A stretch of 64,000 nt of DNA from Alviniconcha marisindica (lineage: Eukaryota; Mollusca; Gastropoda; Provannidae): the NCBI GenBank assembly GCA_018857735.1, contig JABMCL010001172.1, forward strand, positions 27,501 through 91,500. Direction: 5' to 3'. Every line of letters begins with the position of its first letter. The first letter of the stretch is position 1. The notes under the pieces were generated by a model. The model was not told the origin of the DNA. It did not search any database and saw only the letters and a program-made list of their open reading frames with translations. Shown piece by piece: positions 48,901 to 57,017 of the stretch. The position numbers and the translations under genes were made by a program.

Positions 48901-51900
48901 TAACGCAATAAGGCCCACGATTTGTGATGCAAACGAGCCACCCAGTGAAGTAACGGCATGGGTATAAATGGACTGGCTAATTAACGCAATAAGGCCCACG
49001 ATTTGTGATGCAAACAAGCCACCCAGTGAAGTAACGGCATGGGGTATAAATGAACTGGCTAATTATCGCAATAAGGCCCAAGATTTGTGAATCGAACAAG
49101 CCATCCAGTGAAGTAAAGGGAGGAGGTATAAATGGACTAGCTAAATAACACAATAAGGCCCAAGATTTGTGAATCGAACAAGCCACCCAGTGAAGTAAAG
49201 GGAGGAGGTATAAATGGACTGGCTAATTAACACAATAAAACCTAAGATCCGTGAGGGGAACAAGCCACCCAGTGAAGTAAAGGGAGGGGGGGTGTAAACT
49301 GAACTGTGTCCCCGTTTCTCAGGTAGCTCAGTGGTCTAACACTCCAGCCTCTCACACCAGCAAACAGGAGTTCAAATCTCCGTGGAACCTAATATTTTAG
49401 GCAGAAGCGTTAAGAAAAAGAACAACAAGCGAGTAACTGATTGTGGAGGCATTATAATTAAATCTGGAACCTAATTTTCTCTACCCCCCCCCCCCCCCCC
49501 CCCATCTCACAACACCACTGCAAATGCGCAACCTTTTCTCTTCCCCTGCGTGTCCATGTCCATATTGGCAACACTCATTATCAACGATCACTTCAGTGCT
49601 TCTGTTCCTTAGTTAAGCAATAATAATAACGTCAACCATGAAAGCTGGCCCAAGTGGGGAGGAGAACAAATTTAATCTGAAACAAGAATGACTGTTAGTA
49701 TTCCATTAGCCAGCTGGTGAAAGAAACCACGCCATACTCACAGTACAATTGTACTTGACACAATCGCTCCAGAACTGGCTGGCAGAGAATTTTCTGCGGA
49801 TGACGAGGACAGCCCCACTCAGCATCACCTGACCCACACCAAGAACCCCTCCCGCTGTGTGGTACAGCGGCAGCGTGTCATAGATGGTGTCGCTTGATTT
49901 GATTTTGAAGAAGGTGTTCACAGCGTAAGACATGTAGAAGAATCTGGTGACAACAAAATCTCACCTACAATACAGTGAAAACATAATCTCACTTACAATG
50001 TGTTGGAACAAAATCTCATCTACAATGTGATTAAAACCAAATATTACCTGTGATAGGGTGAAGATGAAATCTCACCTGTAAGATATGGTGAAAACAAGAT
50101 CTTACCTGTGATACATTGAAAACAAAATCTCACTTACAAAATGGTGAACACAAAATCTCACCTCCAAATGGTGACAACAAAATCTCACCTACAATATGGT
50201 AAAAATTATTTCTAGGATTGTGCCCTCTGTCAACTAACTGCCTGGAAAATATCACTGATCAGTTTGCCAAGGTACGCAATTTCTGTTTCAGTCTGATGCG
50301 GCAATCAATTCAGTTTCAAAATAATCATTATCATTTCTCAGAAAAGCATGTGTGCCCAGTTTTATTTGCAGATAAGGTGCTACGGATTATAAGGAGGTGG
50401 GACCAAATTTCTGGGAAAAGTCCCACCTTATACAGTTACAAGTTAGGCACTAGACATCTCCCCTTTCTCCCTGAGCTCTGGAGAAGACATGTACGCTCTT
50501 TCTCTCACTCCTGATGATGACAGTGTAGAGTTCGGGCTAGACACCCCTTCTTTCTCCCTCACGCTCTGGGAACTGTTGATGCCGATACCAACAACGGCAT
50601 TGTACAGGTCTGACAACACTCATTTACTGAACTGACCTGGTGTGGGTAACAACAGCAGCCTTGGGCAGTCCAGTGGTGCCAGATGTGTACACAAAGAAAA
50701 GCTTGTCTGAAATACAAAGTTGAAGTGTTTTCAGCACAAAGAAAAGCTGTTCTGAAACACAAAGTTGAGGTGTTTTCAGCACAGTCTCAAACCTGTCTGA
50801 CAGAAACTGAACCCTTGTCTGAAACACAAAAGTGACGCATTTTCAGCATGCAGAAAAGCTTGTCTGAAACACAAAGTTGAGGCGTTTTCAGCACAGTCTC
50901 AAACCTGTCTGACAGAAACTGAACCCTTGTCTGAAACACAAAGCTGAGGTGTTTTCAGCACAGTCTCAAACCTGTCTGACAGAAACTGAACCCTTGTCTG
51001 AAACACAAAGTTGAGGTGTTTTCAGCACAGTCTCAAACCTGTCTGACAGAAACTGAACCCTTGTCTGAAACACAAAGGTGAGGCATTTTCAGCACAGTCT
51101 CAAACCTGTCTGATATCAAGTGAAAACTTGTCTGAAGCACGAAGTTAAGATGTTTCCAGCACAATCTCAAACCTGTCTGATATCAAGTAAAAACTTGTCT
51201 GAAACTCAAGTTGAGGAGTTTTCAGCACAATCTCAAACCTGTCTGACACAAAGTGAAACCTTGTCTGCAACTTCTACCAGGGCAACAGTTAAACGAAACA
51301 GTGACACACTATCCATCTGCACAACACTGAAAGTAAAGTTGTTTTATTTTTATTACTGTTCACATGCAATACAAGCTTTTTTCTTGAAAAAGATTCAGTT
51401 TGCCAAAAATATGCATGACGTTTTTGTCCAGCTGTTGTGTTTTGATCTCTAAAATGTTGACTTACAATTTCTGTGTGTCCAAATTGATTAGGTAATGCTA
51501 CATAATATTAAACAATTCTCCTCTTCTGTGGAATCTGAAGGCAAACTACTACAGAAATGGTAATAAATCAATCTGATAGCTGGGTTAGGAATTCAGAGAG
51601 ATAAATAGTGATTCAAAAATCTGAAACAGAATGAGGCACAGAGTGCTCACACAGAATCAACACACACAGACACAGTGATTCAAAAGAATTGAATACAATT
51701 CTTTTCAATATGAAATGTTCAGTCCACAAACCGTGACTTTTTTATTTTTAAATTTCAGCAAAGATCCAATAGCATTTGTTCCCTTAGACATCACATGTCC
51801 TAGCCTCTTGAGCTGACCTCCAAAACTCTGCTCGACCACAGGTGGGGGGTATTTGCTGGCGCGTGACAGCAACTGGTCCAGGTGGGTGGGCATGAGGTCA

Positions 51901-52126
51901 TTGGACACCATCCGTCCACTGCACAACAGGCGCATGTTCGCTGGTAACTTTGGCAAAATGTCCTTCACGGCTGAAAGCAACAACAGAACACAAGTTTAAA
52001 CTGAGTGCTGAGTGCTATTCTCTGTGAGCAGTATCATTTCTCTATAGATGGAAAAACAGCAGGAAAAAAATCTCATTGTACAAGTTGTGACCAATGCCAG
52101 CACAAACACACACGCATGCACACTCA

Positions 52127-52180
<54 letters not shown>

Positions 52181-55100
52181 TTCAGATTTGTTAAGCAGAC
52201 TTAATCATGCCCCAAGGCTCACCCACTGAAACAAAGTAAGCCCGTTGTTTTTCACTTTTAGTGAAGTTCACATTTCTCATACTTTTCCATTGAACAATAG
52301 CATCAAACAACATATGTGACCTGACACTGAATTTTGACTCACTACAACTGACAAAGCTGTCATCATGCGACGTCCAACTGGTTTTGTCCCTGTTGGTAAA
52401 ACAAGGGACTAAATAAAAACTAAAAATAAAGACAAACCTATTGAAATATTTGAACACTCGTGCATGTGGAAGGACAGACAGACTCATGACTCTTAAGCTA
52501 ACTGGGTTATAGGGCTATCTGTCTTTAACCTTATGTGGGCCCTGGACCAGTTTCAAAGACAAAGACCACTGCCATCAATTCTCGAAGACAGACTTACAGA
52601 CTCTTTAGCAAACTGGGATATGGGGTTATCCACCTTTAATGTTATATGGGCCCTGGACTGGTTTCAAGGTCAAAAACCACTGCCATCAATTCTCTCAGAC
52701 AGACTTACAGACTCTTTAGCAAATTGGGATATGGGGCTATCCGCCTTAAACGTAATATGGGCCCAGGATTGGTTTCAAAGTCAAAGATCACTGCCATTAG
52801 AAAGACTTGGGTGCAGGACCCTCAAATGGTCCCTATGGATTAACCTTACTTAGTCTGCAACTTCACTGTTCAGTTCTGTTCAGTTCACTGCCTGAGTAGG
52901 TGCCCTGAGCTGGTTTTAGTGCATGCTTCTGCTCTTCAAAGTCAACTATACAAAGGATGCTGCACTAATGGCCCAATAATTATTTCCCTTCCTGGACCAC
53001 TCAAAGCCTCCGAGTTTCAAACACTTACTCAACGTTAAGCAGGGAAATGTTGTATACACTTTTTGTTTGAGCTGGTTTTATCGTTCTTGGTGAAAAATGA
53101 ACGTGAGGGTTTTTTCGCACCTGCCAGTGAAACATAACGATGTCAGACATGTTATAGCAAGCAGTCCATAATACCGTTCACTCTCAGACACCCCTTCTAT
53201 CCCTCTGGCCAAAATGCACACCCACCTTCGGACATTTCCCCACCAAAAATGAGGGCCTTGGATTCTGCCGCATTGATGCAATGGGCCAGAGGCTCCAGTC
53301 GCAAGTTGAAATTGATCAGCGCAGAGATGACGCCAATCTTGGACAGGCCGAGCCAGAAGCAGACAAACTCTGGCCGATTCTCCATGAAGATGCTGATGCT
53401 GTCCCCTTTACGGAAACCGGCTTCATAGAAGAAGTTGGCCACCTGGTTGGTGTACTCTTCTACTTGCTCAAACGTCCAGGTTTGGTCTTCGAAGATGAAA
53501 CAAGGCTTTTGTGGGTACTTCTTCAATTGTTGCTGTTGGCAAAAGACAAATAACATAGTGATAGATCATAAATAATGTGGTATTATTTGTTGGCAAAAGA
53601 CATATAACATAGTGATAGATCATAAAATAATATGGTAATACTTGAACAAAAAGAAAACTGAAAATTAGGACTACTTATTACAGTCAGCTGGTGGTCACAT
53701 CGGCTGATCTAATATTGTAGTAGCTCTAAGTCTAAAGTAAAAGTTAAAAAAACAGCAATTTTTGTTTTGTTGTTGTTGAACTTAAAGAGAAGTAATAAAA
53801 ATACAGCTTCAACTTCTTTGACATGTTACCTTTTCCCTTCATAAGGAATCCAATTTACAAGGAAGTATGACAACTATTGACAAATGAGGCCACAAAAGAA
53901 TGGTGGTGCATTTTAAAACAGAGAATTTTGTTAAAATGTGGCTGTAAAGCTGTAAAGAGGTACAGCAGAAATGCGGATGAAAGACCATGCAGATGAGAGA
54001 TAACCCCTCAAATTATGCACAGTCTGTGTTTTTTTAACCCTCCCCTGTCACACTTCTGCTAGTGTGACTGAACCATCCCCCCCTCACACATCTGTGAGTG
54101 TGACTGAAACCTTCGCCCTCACGCTTCTGTGACTGTGAGTGGGACTAAAAACCTTCACCTAGAACTACCCCTCCTTAAGGTCTGAACTTCTTCATGTTCA
54201 TGGTGGTCTCAAATAGAAGAGAAGTCCCACTGCACCTCATAAAGGTGGTCTTCCATCAGGGAAACTATCCCTGTCCATGGACAAGTAAGTAAGTAAGTAA
54301 GTAAGTAACCTGGTGTTTTACGCCCAGTCAACCATTTTGGTTATATCAGGGTGAATATCACTGACAAGGAGCCGAGTGCCACTACTGACAATCACTGACA
54401 AGGAGCCGAGTGCCACTACTGACAATCACTGACAAAGAGCCGAGCACCACTAATGACAATCACTGATGAGGTGCCAAGCGCCACTAATGACAATCACTGA
54501 CGAGGAGCCGAGCGCCACTGCTGACAATCACTGACGTGGAGCCAAGTGCCACTATTGACAATGACTGATGAGGAGCCACACACCACTACTGACAATCACT
54601 GACAAGGAGCCAAGCGCTACTACTGACAATCACTGACGAGGAGCCAAGCGCCACTACTGACAATCACTAACAAGGAGCCAAGTGCCCCATTCCACAGACC
54701 CAAACGATACTGACAATTCCCAAACTACTCAACCTGGGAAAAGCCAAGCAATGGTCTGTCTTTTACTCTTTCCTGGAAAACTTCGGGACTTGGGGTCATT
54801 CTCTGATGAGAATCGCAGGGGTCACTGAAAACGTCAGGCCCTGAAACACGTCATCATGAAAATCGCTTGTAATTTAAATTTTCACAGGTTTTAACGGCTC
54901 TGTCTCTCCTTACCCCCTGAAAAACGTCATCATGAAAATCACTTGTAATTTAAACTTTCACAGGTTTTAAAAGCACTGTCTCTTTTTTCCCTCTAATACA
55001 CGTCATCATGAAAATTGCTTTTAATTTAAACTTTCACAGGTTTTAAATGCTCTGTCTCTCTTTTCTCCCTGAAACAAGTCATCATGAAAATCACTTGTAA

Positions 55101-56616
55101 TTTAAATTTTCACAGGTTTTAAATGCTTTGTCTCTCTTTTCCCCCTGAAACAAGTCTTAAAAATTGCTTGTAATGTAAACTTTCAGAGGTTTTAAAGGCT
55201 CTGTCTCTCTTTTCCCCCGGGGGGGCAGGGGGAAGGGATGCACATATGCACATGTATATTTCCAAAGGCGCATAGATCGTACAAACTTGAACTGAAGTGA
55301 AGTAAACCATGCATCCCAAAGTCCTGCTAATCATTCTGATGATGGTCAGATTCTAAATCAAAAACAAATCAACAGGACATTTTTATTTTTACAATTTTAG
55401 ACAAAAATCTTTGATTTCAACTTTTTGCTTTTATCTCCTTAAGCCTCCCCCCAACCCCCACAAAAAAAGAAAGAAAAAAGAAAAGAGGATGTGTAATAAT
55501 TAACATTTATATTTAAAAACAAATCACAACCACCTCTATGATACATATGCATACACATGCAATCACACATCCAGAAACAGAATTAGTCGAGTCCAGAGAT
55601 AAACTCCGCAATAACCCTCAGTGTCCTCTTCCATGATACAACTATCAGTATCAGTATCACAGAGTCAGTAGTCAAACTGACCTGCATCTGATAACTGCTG
55701 AACCAATCGCCCCACTCCACATGACACTATAATACCGACTGTGCATGTAGACACATGACATGTACTAAGCATGTATGTATACATGTCTGTAACACGCTGC
55801 TAGTACTACTACACAGTACACGGTACAGAAATTATTCGGTCAAGCCACCCCAGATTGTTGAAAGAGCTCTGACAAGAGGGAAGTTAGTGGGTCACACTTT
55901 GTTAGGTGACCCGGTCAATGCCTGGCTGGTATGACCTGTCACTAAAGTCTGTCACTAAAATCTATATTAAGTAAACAAAATTACATCTCATGGAGGACAG
56001 GATCTGTCCAGTGTTCAGTATTATAATCTAGCAATAGCATTTTTGACCACAAAATGATAATCCTGCCTGGTGGTGACTGGTATTATTTGACTTTGACAGG
56101 TGTTTTCCAACAAATGTCAGGTGTTCTCCAAAAAAGACAGGTGTTCTCCCACAACTGACAGGTGTTCTCCCACAAATGATGATGATGAAGTGATGCTTAA
56201 TGTCCTCAGATGTCAGTTGACATATATTACGGACAAGTTGTGACCAATGCCGAAGCACGGTGCAATAATTCTTTACATCCACGGAAACCAGAATGCTCGT
56301 TAGGATGGACAGCCCAGGACGGCCACCTCCACTCTCACACAGCTCCTGAACTATGGCTCCCACAAATGACAGGTATGTGACAGATATTTTCCCATGCTCT
56401 CCAACAAACGACAGGTGTTCTCCCACAAATGATGGGTGTTTGCCCACAAATGACTGGTGTTTTCCAACAACTGGTGGGTGTTCTCCCACAAATGACATGT
56501 GTTCTCCCACGTCCTCCCACAAATGTGGGCACAGAGATAATCACCTTAATAGGCATGTGGTGCACAGTTGTATTAATGAACAGGTACCTTTGTGGCACTG
56601 GAGACCATGCATACAG

Positions 56617-56660
<44 letters not shown>

Positions 56661-56984
56661 GGATGAGGATAGAATGAACTTTAAGTATAATGCACTCTGT
56701 TGGCATATATAGCCACATGTAAATGATGTATATTAATTCATTTTGTGCTATGCCAGTGCATACACACGCGCACACATGCACGTACGTACACATGCACACA
56801 CATTCACACATCCTCGTACCGTGTTTTCCAACAACTGGTGGGTGTTCTCCCACAAATGACATGTGTTCTCCCACGTCCTCCCACAAATGTGGGCACAGAG
56901 ATAATCACCTTAATAGGCATGTGGTGCACAGTTGTATTAATGAACAGGTACCTTTGTGGCACTGGAGACCATGCATACAGGTAG

Positions 56985-57017
<33 letters not shown>

